Below are positions 20,291 through 29,830 of a stretch of 64,000 nucleotides of DNA, piece by piece. The stretch is from Scytonema hofmannii PCC 7110 (GTDB lineage Bacteria > Cyanobacteriota > Cyanobacteriia > Cyanobacteriales > Nostocaceae). The position numbers were made by a program, and so were the translations under genes. The stretch covers positions 1,613,719-1,677,718 of the forward strand of contig NZ_KQ976354.1 in assembly GCF_000346485.2 (NCBI RefSeq), in the 5' to 3' direction. The notes beneath the pieces are model-generated. The model did not search any database and had not been told where the DNA came from. It was given only the letters and a program-made list of their open reading frames with translations. Position 1 is the first letter of the stretch. Each line of letters begins with the position of its first letter.

Positions 20291-20619
20291 GGTAGTATGC
20301 ACTCCTCAGTCAAATTGTTTAAAGTAAAGAGCGATTGCCTTATTATACCGACTTAAATATAATTAATCTATCCTAAGGAATATCTACCACATATTCCTAA
20401 TTTATATCTCCTTTTTCATAGATAATTTTTTCTTATCAAGAAACAGAACGTCTCAGATGACTCCCGTGCTTAACTCTCTAGGTTAAAACCTTACTTTTGA
20501 CCAATGCCCAATCCCTATTTTTATTCGTCCTGGTGTACGCAGTTCATAACAGCTACTTATTATATGTTGTCTACCTGTTTAGCTAAGAACTATACTTACA
20601 TATTTAAAGATTAAGTCAT
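20291..20619. other. Divergent promoter region tpsB1 / kinase 1
   Basis: About 330 bases between the divergent genes, AT-rich, with no ORF. Both promoters must lie here. CTGTTTAGCTA at about 20575 recurs upstream of the second kinase (about 39886), the only conserved non-coding motif I could pick out between the two cassettes. Confidence 0.5.
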
Positions 20620-22710
20620 ATGACCGAAGAATTACTGGGTGGACGTTACGAAATTATCCAAGAATTGGCACGAGGAGGTTTTGGTGTAACGTATTTGGCC
20701 AGAGATACTTTATCATCCGATCCTCCTTGCGTTGTCAAAAAACTAAATCCTCAAATTGCTGATATTGAAGCAGCAAAGAGATTGTTTCAAAGAGAAGCCC
20801 ATATTCTTAATTATTTACAGCAAAGTCAACAAATACCAAAGTATCTTAACTATTTTGAAGAATGTCAAAATTACTACATAGTTCAAGAGTATATCCAGGG
20901 CAAATCTTTAGATAAGCTTATGGATCGGCGATGGCCTAAAGAGGAAGTTATTAATTGTTTACAAGAAATTTTATCAATCTTAAAACATCTTCATCAAATA
21001 AATATCATACATCGCGATATCAAGCCGTCCAATATCATGAGAAGAGATATCGACCGAAAGTTTGTCTTGATTGACTTTGGTGCAGTTAAACAACTGTACC
21101 CAACAGGCTCATTTTATCACCGACCTTACAACCAGCAGTTACCACCTCATACTATGATTGGAACGCCGGGATATGCTCCACAAGAGCAGTTAGAGGGAAG
21201 ACCGGGCTTAAACAGCGATATCTACGGCTTGGGTATGACAGCAATTCAGCTTTTAACTGGATTAGAGCCGAAGAATATAAGGCGGGATAGACAAAACGAC
21301 AGGGTGATATTTCCTGACGGAATTGATAGCAGTGATTCCTTAGCCACTATTTTGACACAGATGGTATACACCAGTTCCGAACGTCGTTACCAGTCTGTTG
21401 TAGAAGTTTTAGAAAATTTGAATGCGATCGCGCTAAAACAAAACAGTCATCCTCAGAATGGAAATACACCATCAATCCAATTCTCCCCTTCCCTATTGCC
21501 ATTTTTTCCTCAAAACAATATTAAAACTCGACAAGTTACTTCACGGTTTTCTTTAAAACTTTGGTATATTCCCATCATACTAGCAGTGTTAGGGGCTATT
21601 GTAGCTACTCTAGAATTGATTAACCCATTTATCCGACCCTTTTATTACGCAGAGCGAGGTAATCAGTTACTTGAGATGCGTCAACCAGAAGCCGCTCTGG
21701 AACAATTTGAAAACCTCATAGCAATGAAACCAAACTCAGTTGAAGCTTGGAAAGGTCGAGGTGATGCTCTTTTAAGCTTAGGACGTGATTCAGGAGCCCT
21801 AGGCTCATATGATAAAGCTCTCTCTCTGCAACCCAATCATATAAAAACTCTCAATAATAAAGGTAAGGTTTTCTACAGATTACGTAGGTATAAAGAAGCC
21901 TTAGATATACATGAAAAAGTCCTGACAATTGACCCTAAAGATACTGAAGCTTGGAGTGGTAAAGGCTTATCTTATATGGGTATGCAACAGTATAAGGAAG
22001 CATCGGATTCCTTCGATCAACTCAGGCAAATTAGACCTGACGATCCGAAAATTTGGTACGAAATAGGTTTGGCTACAGAACAGTTACAGGGACCACAATT
22101 TGCTAGAGAACATTATAAAGAAGCATTAGAATCTTACAACCTTTTGCTTAAAAGAAAGCCAAAAGATTTAATTGCTTGGACCGATCGAGGAACTGTTTTA
22201 CTAAAGTTAAATCGTCCTAAAGATGCACTGGCTTCTTATCGAAAAGCACTCGAAATCGATCAAAATTTTTATGAAGCTTTACTTGGTACGGGCAACGTAC
22301 TTTTTTCTATGGATGTAGAAAAACGTGAAGAAGCCCTTTCTGCTTTTGATCGAGCCAGTAAACTCCGTCCGCAAGATTATCAAGTTTGGTATAGTCGGGG
22401 AATGGTACTGGCGCAATCCTTTAAAGATCATCAAGCAGCATTAGAATCTTTTAATAGAGTCATTGACTTGAGAAATGATTTTTATCCTGCTTGGCAAAGC
22501 AAAGGACTAGCACTACTAGAGCTACAACGCTACAATGATGCACTAGATGCTTTTAACAGAGCCAAAGACATAGAACCAAAGAACCCTTATATTTGGGCTA
22601 ATCGAGGGTATGTCTTAGAAATGCTAATGAGAACTCAAGAAGCTCGCGAGTCATATGACAAAGCAGTTGAATTAGGTTTTCCCCGCGAACAATTAGAGAA
22701 TTTGAAATGA
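20620..22710 (+). CDS. Ser/Thr protein kinase with TM helix and C-terminal TPRs, copy 1
   Basis: 696 residues. Hanks-type kinase domain at about 8-275: Gly-loop GGFGVTYL 19-26, Lys40 in CVVKKL, HRDIKPSN with Asp133 and Asn138, DFG 152-154 and the GTPGYAPQEQ activation segment, so it should be active. A single membrane helix at about 314-336 (IPIILAVLGAIVATLEL) places the kinase in the cytoplasm and the C-terminal TPR array (about 347-690) outside the membrane. TPR copies such as EALLGTGNVLF are easy to see. It is divergent from tpsB1 and followed by a FAS1 gene, and likely senses an envelope signal. Substrates unknown. Confidence 0.95.
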   Translation: MTEELLGGRYEIIQELARGGFGVTYLARDTLSSDPPCVVKKLNPQIADIEAAKRLFQREAHILNYLQQSQQIPKYLNYFEECQNYYIVQEYIQGKSLDKLMDRRWPKEEVINCLQEILSILKHLHQINIIHRDIKPSNIMRRDIDRKFVLIDFGAVKQLYPTGSFYHRPYNQQLPPHTMIGTPGYAPQEQLEGRPGLNSDIYGLGMTAIQLLTGLEPKNIRRDRQNDRVIFPDGIDSSDSLATILTQMVYTSSERRYQSVVEVLENLNAIALKQNSHPQNGNTPSIQFSPSLLPFFPQNNIKTRQVTSRFSLKLWYIPIILAVLGAIVATLELINPFIRPFYYAERGNQLLEMRQPEAALEQFENLIAMKPNSVEAWKGRGDALLSLGRDSGALGSYDKALSLQPNHIKTLNNKGKVFYRLRRYKEALDIHEKVLTIDPKDTEAWSGKGLSYMGMQQYKEASDSFDQLRQIRPDDPKIWYEIGLATEQLQGPQFAREHYKEALESYNLLLKRKPKDLIAWTDRGTVLLKLNRPKDALASYRKALEIDQNFYEALLGTGNVLFSMDVEKREEALSAFDRASKLRPQDYQVWYSRGMVLAQSFKDHQAALESFNRVIDLRNDFYPAWQSKGLALLELQRYNDALDAFNRAKDIEPKNPYIWANRGYVLEMLMRTQEARESYDKAVELGFPREQLENLK

Positions 22711-22730
22711 TTGAGGCGACTAGAAGTTGC

Positions 22731-22920
22731 GGCTATACAAACCCTCGTCCGCAAGGCAAGGACTAAGGGATTTCCAAGAAATAAATTACCACTACTTGTG
22801 GTACGGGAGCATCCCAATTTGGAAAAAACACCTGGCGATGTTCGTAATCGCGGCTATACAAGCTAAGTCCGCCTGCGCGGACTAATACGAAGTCCACGTA
22901 GGTGGACTTTGTTTGTATAG
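22731..22920. repeat. GCGGCTATACAA / AAGTCCGC palindromic repeats
   Basis: Two direct GCGGCTATACAA starts (about 22730 and 22850) with inverted blocks AGTCCGCCTGCGCGGACT and AAGTCCACGTAGGTGGACTT. A related unit sits at 24170-24260 after the FAS1 gene. Confidence 0.8.
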
Positions 22921-23287
22921 CAAGAGAATTCCATTCTGAGGGCAAATTGCCAAAACGGGATGCTCCCTGTGGTACGGGCGTCCCCGCCCGTACTTACTAT
23001 ACTAATGACGTGCTGTACAACCCCTGTTGCAATCTTTATGGAAGGTGTGCAAAAATCTTATTTATAATGGAAAGATTCCCGGAATTATCTATAGGCGAGT
23101 TGTAGTTATGACTGCAATAAATATCCAGTTTGTCAAAGCGGGCATTTGAGCGATCGCAACATTTCTTAATTTTTAATCCTGCATAAATGGAGATTAAACA
23201 ACTGAATAAATATATGGGAGTACAGCTTTTGGAGCTACACTTCCATCACAAAGACAGCTAGTACCGCTTGGCGTTCGTTAAAAGTTA

Positions 23288-23328
23288 AAGATCCAATGTC
23301 AAAAAGCTTTTAGATTGGACTTTTTGGC
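23288..23328 (+). terminator. Weak hairpin with T-run
   Basis: GATCCAAT pairs with ATTGGACT around an inner AAAAAGCTTTT and is followed by five T. It could end transcription from kinase 1, but lies 580 bases beyond its stop and is short. Confidence 0.3.
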
Positions 23329-23463
23329 TGTTTTAAATGGTAGCTTTATATCTGTCAAGCCGTGCTAGGGCTTAATGCATAGATTCAAACATTTGTCAAT
23401 GCTTAAGTCTCGTACTTGGTTCAAAGTTAAAAAAACTATCAGCAGTTTACTTGGGACTGACAT

Positions 23464-24057
23464 ATGTTTATGAAGACTCAAAATTCAAATGCATCAACTA
23501 GCAAAGATTGGTTCAAAAAACTAGCTTGCGTTGTAGGAATCACTGGTGTTACGACTCTCATCAGTATCCCTGTATTTGCTAAATTCTATCCCCCTTATGC
23601 TTTGTTTCAACCTTATGCGGCGCGGAGTTACCCCTATCGGAACTCCGAGAGAACCATAGCTGATACTCTTGCACAAGAGAAAAAATTTGCCAATCTTGTC
23701 TATGAATTGAAAGAAGCTGGTTTGTTAAACACCCTGAAGGAAGGTGAATACACGCTTCTCGCACCAACCAATGAAGCATTCAAAGCACTATCAAAAGAGG
23801 AGTATCAAAAGTATCGCCAGCCAGAAAATCGTGCCAAAGTCTTAAAATATCATTTGGTTAACGGTTTAGTTGCAGCCAAAGACCGAGAAGTGAATGGTAA
23901 GGAAATTACAACTGTAGAAGGTCACAAAGTCAACGTCACTGTTGCTTCTGACGAAACAGTTAAGCTCAATGATGCAACAGGGCTGCACCCTTCCACCAAA
24001 GCTAAGAACGGTGTGATTATTGAAATCAACAAGGTGCTTTTACCTCCTAATTTTTAG
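23464..24057 (+). CDS. Secreted FAS1 (fasciclin) domain protein, copy 2
   Basis: 197 residues (start ATG 23464, or ATG 23470 two codons on). Close paralogue of the protein at 10067: the same N-terminal hydrophobic segment (VVGITGVTTLISIPVFA), the same KFYPPYALFQPYAARSYP stretch, and a FAS1 domain with YTLLAPTNEAFKALS and NGVIIEINKVLLPP. Probable export and surface attachment. It follows kinase 1 on the same strand, but 750 bases away, so it likely has its own promoter. A 33-bp palindrome lies 19 bases after the stop. Confidence 0.93.
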   Translation: MFMKTQNSNASTSKDWFKKLACVVGITGVTTLISIPVFAKFYPPYALFQPYAARSYPYRNSERTIADTLAQEKKFANLVYELKEAGLLNTLKEGEYTLLAPTNEAFKALSKEEYQKYRQPENRAKVLKYHLVNGLVAAKDREVNGKEITTVEGHKVNVTVASDETVKLNDATGLHPSTKAKNGVIIEINKVLLPPNF

Positions 24058-24482
24058 TTGAGAGGCTTTGCAAGAAAGATCCCCGACTTCTTGAAGAAGT
24101 CGGGGATCTGATTACTCCCTTGTTCTTTCTGTAAGAGGATGTTTGAAAAGTCTCAATTAATACAGCCTTAGCGATTGGAAATCGCAGCTATACAAGCAAA
24201 ACCCACCTACGTGGGTTTTAATATCTTGATTTTCCGTTAGTCCTTGCCTTGCGGGCTTCATTATGTTTAGTAGCTCATTATATGAGACCAGAACTTTTCA
24301 AACATCCTCTAAGGAGATCGGCTATTACTAAGTAGCAGACGACAAGTTTGCTAATTATGTTGATGAATGTAGTTACTTTACATTTTTGAGAAATAACTTC
24401 TCAAAAAGAACCTTTTAAGAAAAACTAGAAAACAAATAAAAAATTTTAAATTCAAAATTTGAAATTGATTGCGAGACAAACT
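24058..24482. other. Gap between FAS1 copy 2 and tpsA copy 2
   Basis: 425 bases: family D palindrome at 24077-24109, a GCTATACAA/CCCACCTACGTGGG repeat at 24170-24260, TTTGAAAAGTCTC and GAGACCAGAACTTTTCAAAC blocks that are partly inverted, then AT-rich sequence up to the next start. Confidence 0.6.
24077..24109. repeat. 33-bp perfect palindrome, family D
   Basis: Outer sequence AGATCCCCGACTTCTT with its exact complement after one base. Copies at 30257-30289 (one mismatch) and 62534-62566. Same 33-base design as family C but a different sequence. Confidence 0.95.
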
Positions 24483-26903
24483 ATGCGATCGCAGTTTCTC
24501 ATAACCATACCTCTAGTCAGCTTGGGGTGGATTGCTTCTATAAACACCGCCAAAGCGCAAGTTGTTCCAGATAACCAAATCACCCCAGATAACAGTATCG
24601 GGAATGAAAGTTCCGTCGTGATTCGCAATGTTGAGATTCCTAGGATTGATGGTAGTACAGTTCGCGGCGATCGCATTGATGGTGGTGCAGTTCGCGATAC
24701 AAACCTGTTCCACAGTTTTCAGGAATTCAATGTCGGTGAAAATGGAAATGTCTATTTCAAGCCAGCAACTAACATTCAGAACATTTTAACTCGAGTTACA
24801 GGAACTAATCCCTCGAACATTCTGGGCACGTTAGGTGTGGTGTCGGGTAACGCTAACCTATTCTTCATCAATCCCAATGGCATTGTGTTTGGACAAAATG
24901 CACAGTTGGATCTGAGAGGATCATTTTTGGCAAGCACAGCCAGCAGTTTCAAGTTTCCGGATGGGAGTGAGTTTAGTGTTACCAATCCAACTGCACCATC
25001 ACTATTGGCAATAAATATTCCTAATGGCTTGCAGTTTCGGGAAAATCCGGGAGCAATTCGCGTCCAAGGAACGACGGGTAACGCTCTCACCTTCAATGTA
25101 AATACTTTCGAGTTTCAAAGAAATCAAACTCCTGATGGTCTTAAGGTGCAGTCCGGTAAAACTCTCGCCCTTGTGGGAGGTGGCGTGACACTGGAAAGAG
25201 GGAATCTAATAACAGACGGAGGAAGGATTGAAGTGGGGAGTGTCGCTGGTTCTAGCCTAGTCAGTCTAACGAGCGCAGACAAAGGCTGGAGGTTGGGATA
25301 CTCCGGTATGTCTTCCTTCCAAGACATCCTGCTGTCTCAGAAGGCATCAATAGATGTCAGTAGTGAGGAGGGTAGTGGGGAGATCCAAGTACAGGGCAGA
25401 AACATAAAACTTACCGATGGTTCAGCCATTTTTGCTTTTACTGGGTCAAAGTCAGGAGGAACTGTGAGTGTGAATGCCTCTGAGTTACTGGAAGTAACCG
25501 GAGTGTCGGCGAATGGTTCGGTTCCCAGCACTTTATATACCGCTGTCTTCCCAGAAACTCAGGGTACTGGTGGCGATTTAATTCTGGAAACAAAGCGGTT
25601 CATCGCCCAAGGAGGGGCACAGATCGGAGCTGATACCTATGGTGTAGGGAACGCCGGTAACGTGCTGCTTAAAGCCTTTGAAACCGTGGAACTACAAGGC
25701 ACCTCAGCAGATGAGATTATACCCACCGCATTAGGTACGGTTGTTCAGGTAGGAGCCACGGGCGCAGGTGCCAATTTAACTGTAGAAACACGACGGCTCA
25801 GAGTTCAAGATGGGGCACAGCTAGTGACTTTTACTTTTAGCCAGGGGACAGCAGCCAACATAGTAGTGAAAGCTTCTGAGTCAGCTGAATTCATTGGCAA
25901 ATCGAGCGCCTTATCTAGTTCAGTCAACCCTGGTTCAGTCGTACCAGAAGCCAAAGGTAATGGTGGCATTATCGACCTGGAAACTCCACAGTTAATTGTT
26001 CGGGATGAGGCTAAAATAACCGCGAGCAGTTTAGGTGAAAATTCAGGTGATGCTGGTGACCTTAAAGTCACAGCTGGTTCCATACGTCTGGACAAAGGAA
26101 TTATAGAAGCTGTATCAAACTCAGGAAATGGGGGGAATATTAACTTGGCAGTGCAAGATCTCTTGCTGATGCGTAACAGCAGTCTAATCTCTGCTGACGC
26201 AGGCACAGAGGCGACTGGCGGTGGTAACGGTGGCAACATCTTTATCAATAATCGCCCCGGTTACCGAGGCTTTGTGATTGCCAGACCCAATGAAAACAGC
26301 GATATTACCGCTAATGCTTTTACGGGTCAGGGCGGTCAGGTTGTTATCAATTCAAATGGTATTTATGGGTTTGTGTCACGCAGCAGTCAAGACTTAGAGA
26401 GGTTGCGTCCAAATGATTTGCGTCCAAATGATTTTGGCCCAAGAGAGATACCTACTAATGACATTACTGCCATTTCGCGACAAAATCCGTCTTTGAGTGG
26501 CACTGTCACTCTCACCACCCCAGAAGTTGACCCCAAGCGGGGGTTAATTAAATTGCCAGAGAATGTCATAGACCCCACACAGATGATTGCCCAAAACCCA
26601 TGTCAACGGGGTGTAGGAAGTGAATTTATTGTCACTGGACGAGGCGGATTACCACCTAGTCCCAATCAAATTCTTGGAAGTGACAATGTTCGCGTTGATT
26701 TGGTAGAGCCTGTTGCCAACACAAGGAATTCTAATAGTACAACTCAGAATCAGCAATCTCCCAGTTCAACAATCAAACAGATAGTACCTGCCAAAGGATG
26801 GGTTTTTAACGAAAAGGGTAAGATAGTTCTCACAGCATATGACCCCACCAGCACTGGCTTCCAACGCTCCTGGCAAACACCTGCAGCTTGCCCTGCATTT
26901 TAA
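24483..26903 (+). CDS. TpsA-like filamentous haemagglutinin domain protein, copy 2
   Basis: 806 residues from ATG 24483; the upstream TTG at 24459 would add eight residues before the signal peptide (ends NTAKAQ). TPS domain: NSIGNESSVV, GGAVRDTNLFHSFQEFNVG, NLFFINPNGIVFGQNAQLD, GSFLASTASSF. A shorter beta-helix follows, then the shared C-terminal module with Cys707 in NPCQRGVGSEF, GWVFNEKGKIVLTAYDPT and Cys803 near the end. It has no tpsB beside it and could use either TpsB of the region. It converges on copy 3, with a small TA-like gene between. Confidence 0.94.
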   Translation: MRSQFLITIPLVSLGWIASINTAKAQVVPDNQITPDNSIGNESSVVIRNVEIPRIDGSTVRGDRIDGGAVRDTNLFHSFQEFNVGENGNVYFKPATNIQNILTRVTGTNPSNILGTLGVVSGNANLFFINPNGIVFGQNAQLDLRGSFLASTASSFKFPDGSEFSVTNPTAPSLLAINIPNGLQFRENPGAIRVQGTTGNALTFNVNTFEFQRNQTPDGLKVQSGKTLALVGGGVTLERGNLITDGGRIEVGSVAGSSLVSLTSADKGWRLGYSGMSSFQDILLSQKASIDVSSEEGSGEIQVQGRNIKLTDGSAIFAFTGSKSGGTVSVNASELLEVTGVSANGSVPSTLYTAVFPETQGTGGDLILETKRFIAQGGAQIGADTYGVGNAGNVLLKAFETVELQGTSADEIIPTALGTVVQVGATGAGANLTVETRRLRVQDGAQLVTFTFSQGTAANIVVKASESAEFIGKSSALSSSVNPGSVVPEAKGNGGIIDLETPQLIVRDEAKITASSLGENSGDAGDLKVTAGSIRLDKGIIEAVSNSGNGGNINLAVQDLLLMRNSSLISADAGTEATGGGNGGNIFINNRPGYRGFVIARPNENSDITANAFTGQGGQVVINSNGIYGFVSRSSQDLERLRPNDLRPNDFGPREIPTNDITAISRQNPSLSGTVTLTTPEVDPKRGLIKLPENVIDPTQMIAQNPCQRGVGSEFIVTGRGGLPPSPNQILGSDNVRVDLVEPVANTRNSNSTTQNQQSPSSTIKQIVPAKGWVFNEKGKIVLTAYDPTSTGFQRSWQTPAACPAF

Positions 26904-26936
26904 CGCTCTTTCATCACTAAGCGCCAGAGGATAATT

Positions 26937-27188
26937 ATGCCCAGTTTCTTGATTACTGTACTGAACACTTTACTTGAGCAAGCCCTTACTGAACTAAAAA
27001 AGTTACCACTTAGCCAGCAAGACGCTATGGCTAAAAAGATTTTGGAGGATTTAGAGGAACTAGAAGATGAAAATCGATGCGATGAAGCTTTTTCTCGTTC
27101 TTCAGATGCATTGGCAAAGTTAGCAGGTATAGCAATGGCAAGGTATTATGCTGGTCAAACTGAGGAATTAGACCCAGACTCATTGTGA
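26937..27188 (+). CDS. Small antitoxin-like protein
   Basis: 83 residues. I recognise the pattern of a common cyanobacterial family of putative antitoxins: ALTELKKLPLSQQDAMAKKI, a middle LEDENRCDEAFSRSSDALAKLA and the end TEELDPDSL. The charged helices suit a neutralising or DNA-binding protein. It starts 33 bases after tpsA copy 2 and overlaps the next short ORF by four bases (GTGA), the usual coupling of toxin-antitoxin pairs. Function is inferred from family and context. Confidence 0.65.
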   Translation: MPSFLITVLNTLLEQALTELKKLPLSQQDAMAKKILEDLEELEDENRCDEAFSRSSDALAKLAGIAMARYYAGQTEELDPDSL

Positions 27189-27322
27189 GTCGCATTACAC
27201 CAGAATTTCGGCAAGCCCGTGAGATGAATCGCTATCTGCAAGAGCAAGCCGATCGCTATGCCCAAATTTCACTGAGCAGTTTCGACACTACAACTGCTAA
27301 GTGCTTTTGGCGATCGCTGTGA
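27185..27322 (+). CDS. Short ORF coupled to antitoxin-like gene, probably truncated
   Basis: 45 codons from GTG 27185, overlapping the stop of the preceding gene by four bases, so translational coupling is likely. The first 30 residues (SRITPEFRQAREMNRYL) look natural; the last 16 or so are the antisense of the end of tpsA copy 3. I take it as a partner gene cut when the haemagglutinin end was joined here. I do not recognise the family. Confidence 0.4.
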   Translation: MSRITPEFRQAREMNRYLQEQADRYAQISLSSFDTTTAKCFWRSL

Positions 27323-29830
27323 GACAATTTGATCGGGATTGTGAGCGACAAGAACGATTTTACCCCTTTCATTAAAGACCCATCCTTGAGCAGGTATGAT
27401 TTGTTTAGCAGTAGAACTAGGACTAGGTGAAGACTGAATCTTAGTTGCGCTATTGGAATTCCCCGTACTAGCGACAGGCTCAAGCAAATCAACGCGAACA
27501 TTCTCACTTCCCAGAACTTGATTGGGGCTTGGTGGCAAACCTCCTCGTCCAGTCACAACAAATCTACTAGCAACACTTTGCTGACACGGATTTTGGGCAA
27601 TCTGCTGTGTAGGATCGACCACAGTCTCTGGAAATTCTGCTAATTCTTCACTGGGATCGACCTCTGGGTTATTGATTTGTATTGCACCATCTAAAGTCGG
27701 AGCTTGGGAAAAAGCAGCAATGTCACTCGTAGGTAGCTTATTTGTCACAGGTGGACTATTTATGTCTAGTGGAGCTTTTTCCGCATCTTGCCGAAGTTGG
27801 TCAATCTGCTGTTGGCTAAGTCTAGCTATTCCAAAAACACTGCCTCTAGTGGTAATGTCTATTTTACCAGCACTGCCTTGGCGAGCATTGGCTGTAATAT
27901 CACTATTCCTCAAGCCTACTAGATTGCCAGTGTTAATAGTAATACTGCCTCCCGTAGCTGAACTTCTGGCGTCAGTAGTAATGTAACTATTACGATTTAA
28001 AATTAAGTTGCGGGAATTTAGGGTAATGTTACCCTCTCCACCTTCACCTGCAGTCAAGGCACGGATAGATGCTTCTTTGTCTAATTTAATGTCTTCAGAG
28101 GTTGTAACTGTGATATTGCCTGCTGAACCTTGGCCTCTATTGGTAACAGAGAGGCTACCACCGTTAGTAAGGGAAAGCGATCGCGCAGTGATATTAACGT
28201 CACCTCCTGAGCCTTGTGCATTGTTTTGTACAGCGCTCACAACAGCACTCTTGAGCACACCTTCTAATTGAGTGGATCCCTCCCCATCAATGGAAATGTT
28301 GTCTGTAGCATTAATTGTAATGGTGCCACCACTATTGCCTGCATTCTGATTACTAAAGATCCCACTAGCTATTTGAGCACCGTTTTTGATGTCAAGGTTG
28401 TTTGTTGTGACTGAGATATTCCCCGCATTGCCATTGCCAGTGCGTTCTACGTTACTGAACACCCCACTTCTATTGAACGGAGTTGCACTGTTATCTAAGG
28501 TAAAGCGCTCTCTGGCAATTATGGTGACGTTGCCTGCGTTGCCTATTCCTGCAGTGACAGAACTGATTTGTGCGCCATTGGCGATCGCTAAGGAGTTGGT
28601 ATCAATTGTGATGCCACCAACGCTACCCCTTCCTCTACTATTGTTGTTACCTGCAATATTGTTAAAAATGCCTGTTAATTGTTGCGTCCCTGTCAACGAA
28701 ACTTCTTTGGCAAGAATCTCCACCTTTCCTGCACTTCCGTTTCCCGTTGCCAGAATGGTAGCAAGGATTTGAGAGCCTGAGACAGAGAGTTTATCAGTTT
28801 TGATGATCACATCGCCCGTGTTTCCAGTTCCGCCGTTATTATTTCTAATCACACTGCCGCTACTGACATTCACTGACTCTTTGGCATCAATCTCAACATT
28901 CCCTGTCCGAGTGTTATTGACAATTCCCGTTTGTATTCCCGATTCAATCAAACTCCCCGAAACTGCTAAATTTTTGGCGTTGATGCCTATCGAGCCTTCG
29001 CCGCGATTGTTGACATTGACAGATGATACATTACTCAGCGAGACATTGCTGCGCTCTACTCCTTCTGGAAAAGTCAATCGTAGATTGTTGCCATTCGCCT
29101 CTAGTTTGACTTCACCTGCGGTTGCGAGTCCTCCCAACTCGACTCGACCATTAGGCGCTCGTAACACACCACCATTGAGAAGGACTTCACCTCCTACCAA
29201 TGCCAAAGATTTGCCGGGACTGACGTTCAGACCAGGGTTTTGGGCATTATTGAAGACTCCAGAGTCAACACGGATGCTGGTAGGATTGTTCCGAAATTGC
29301 AAGCCATTGGGAATACTCACGGCTAACAGTGGTGGTGCTTGGGGATTTGTGGCGCTAAACTCATTGCCATCAGGAAACTTGAAACTGCTGGCTGTGCTGG
29401 CTAAAAATGAACCATTCAAGGCTAATCGGGCATTTTCTCCGAAGATGATGCCATTGGGGTTAATGAAAAATAGGTTAGCGTTACCTAACACACCCAAAAC
29501 TCCAAGAATGTTCGAGGAACTAGTCCCTGTCACGCGAGTAAGAATGTTCGCAATGTTATTTGCTGGTGCAAAGTAAGCTCCTTTTCCTGCATCTATATTG
29601 AATTGTTGAAAACTGTGGAACAGAGTTTCACCGCGAGTTGCACCACCAGAAATGCGATCGCTGGGAGTTCCATTAATCACAACATTGGGTGTTACAACCG
29701 AAATTTCAGCGCCTAGTGTGTTATCTGGAATGATTTGCTGTCCTCTTGCAGGAGTCATCAATGCAAGGCTTCCTATGACGCATAGAGGTACAGTGAATAA
29801 AAAGAGTGCGTGCTTACCCTGTGACATCAT
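27269..29830 (-). CDS. TpsA-like filamentous haemagglutinin domain protein, copy 3
   Basis: 853 residues from ATG 29828-29830 (another ATG follows directly; the upstream TTG at 29842 is less likely). Signal peptide ends TPARGQ. TPS domain: NTLGAEISVV, GGATRGETLFHSFQQFNID, NLFFINPNGIIFGENARLA, GSFLASTASSF. Then a beta-helix with GNAGNVTI-type turns and the C-terminal module with Cys749 in NPCQQSVASRF, GWVFNERGKIVLVAHNP and Cys847. Its last codons overlap the short plus-strand ORF from the antitoxin-like gene. No tpsB or CHAT gene is adjacent. Confidence 0.94.
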   Translation of the reverse strand: MMSQGKHALFLFTVPLCVIGSLALMTPARGQQIIPDNTLGAEISVVTPNVVINGTPSDRISGGATRGETLFHSFQQFNIDAGKGAYFAPANNIANILTRVTGTSSSNILGVLGVLGNANLFFINPNGIIFGENARLALNGSFLASTASSFKFPDGNEFSATNPQAPPLLAVSIPNGLQFRNNPTSIRVDSGVFNNAQNPGLNVSPGKSLALVGGEVLLNGGVLRAPNGRVELGGLATAGEVKLEANGNNLRLTFPEGVERSNVSLSNVSSVNVNNRGEGSIGINAKNLAVSGSLIESGIQTGIVNNTRTGNVEIDAKESVNVSSGSVIRNNNGGTGNTGDVIIKTDKLSVSGSQILATILATGNGSAGKVEILAKEVSLTGTQQLTGIFNNIAGNNNSRGRGSVGGITIDTNSLAIANGAQISSVTAGIGNAGNVTIIARERFTLDNSATPFNRSGVFSNVERTGNGNAGNISVTTNNLDIKNGAQIASGIFSNQNAGNSGGTITINATDNISIDGEGSTQLEGVLKSAVVSAVQNNAQGSGGDVNITARSLSLTNGGSLSVTNRGQGSAGNITVTTSEDIKLDKEASIRALTAGEGGEGNITLNSRNLILNRNSYITTDARSSATGGSITINTGNLVGLRNSDITANARQGSAGKIDITTRGSVFGIARLSQQQIDQLRQDAEKAPLDINSPPVTNKLPTSDIAAFSQAPTLDGAIQINNPEVDPSEELAEFPETVVDPTQQIAQNPCQQSVASRFVVTGRGGLPPSPNQVLGSENVRVDLLEPVASTGNSNSATKIQSSPSPSSTAKQIIPAQGWVFNERGKIVLVAHNPDQIVSQRSPKALSSCSVETAQ

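Larger units (their letters stand above)
22711..23463. other. Repeat-rich gap between kinase 1 and FAS1 copy 2
   Basis: 750 bases without a gene. At 22731-22920 there are copies of the GCGGCTATACAA repeat with CGCGGACT/AGTCCGC palindromes, at 22960-22995 a GGGCGTCCCCGCCC stem, and at 23288-23328 a weak hairpin followed by T5. Confidence 0.65.
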
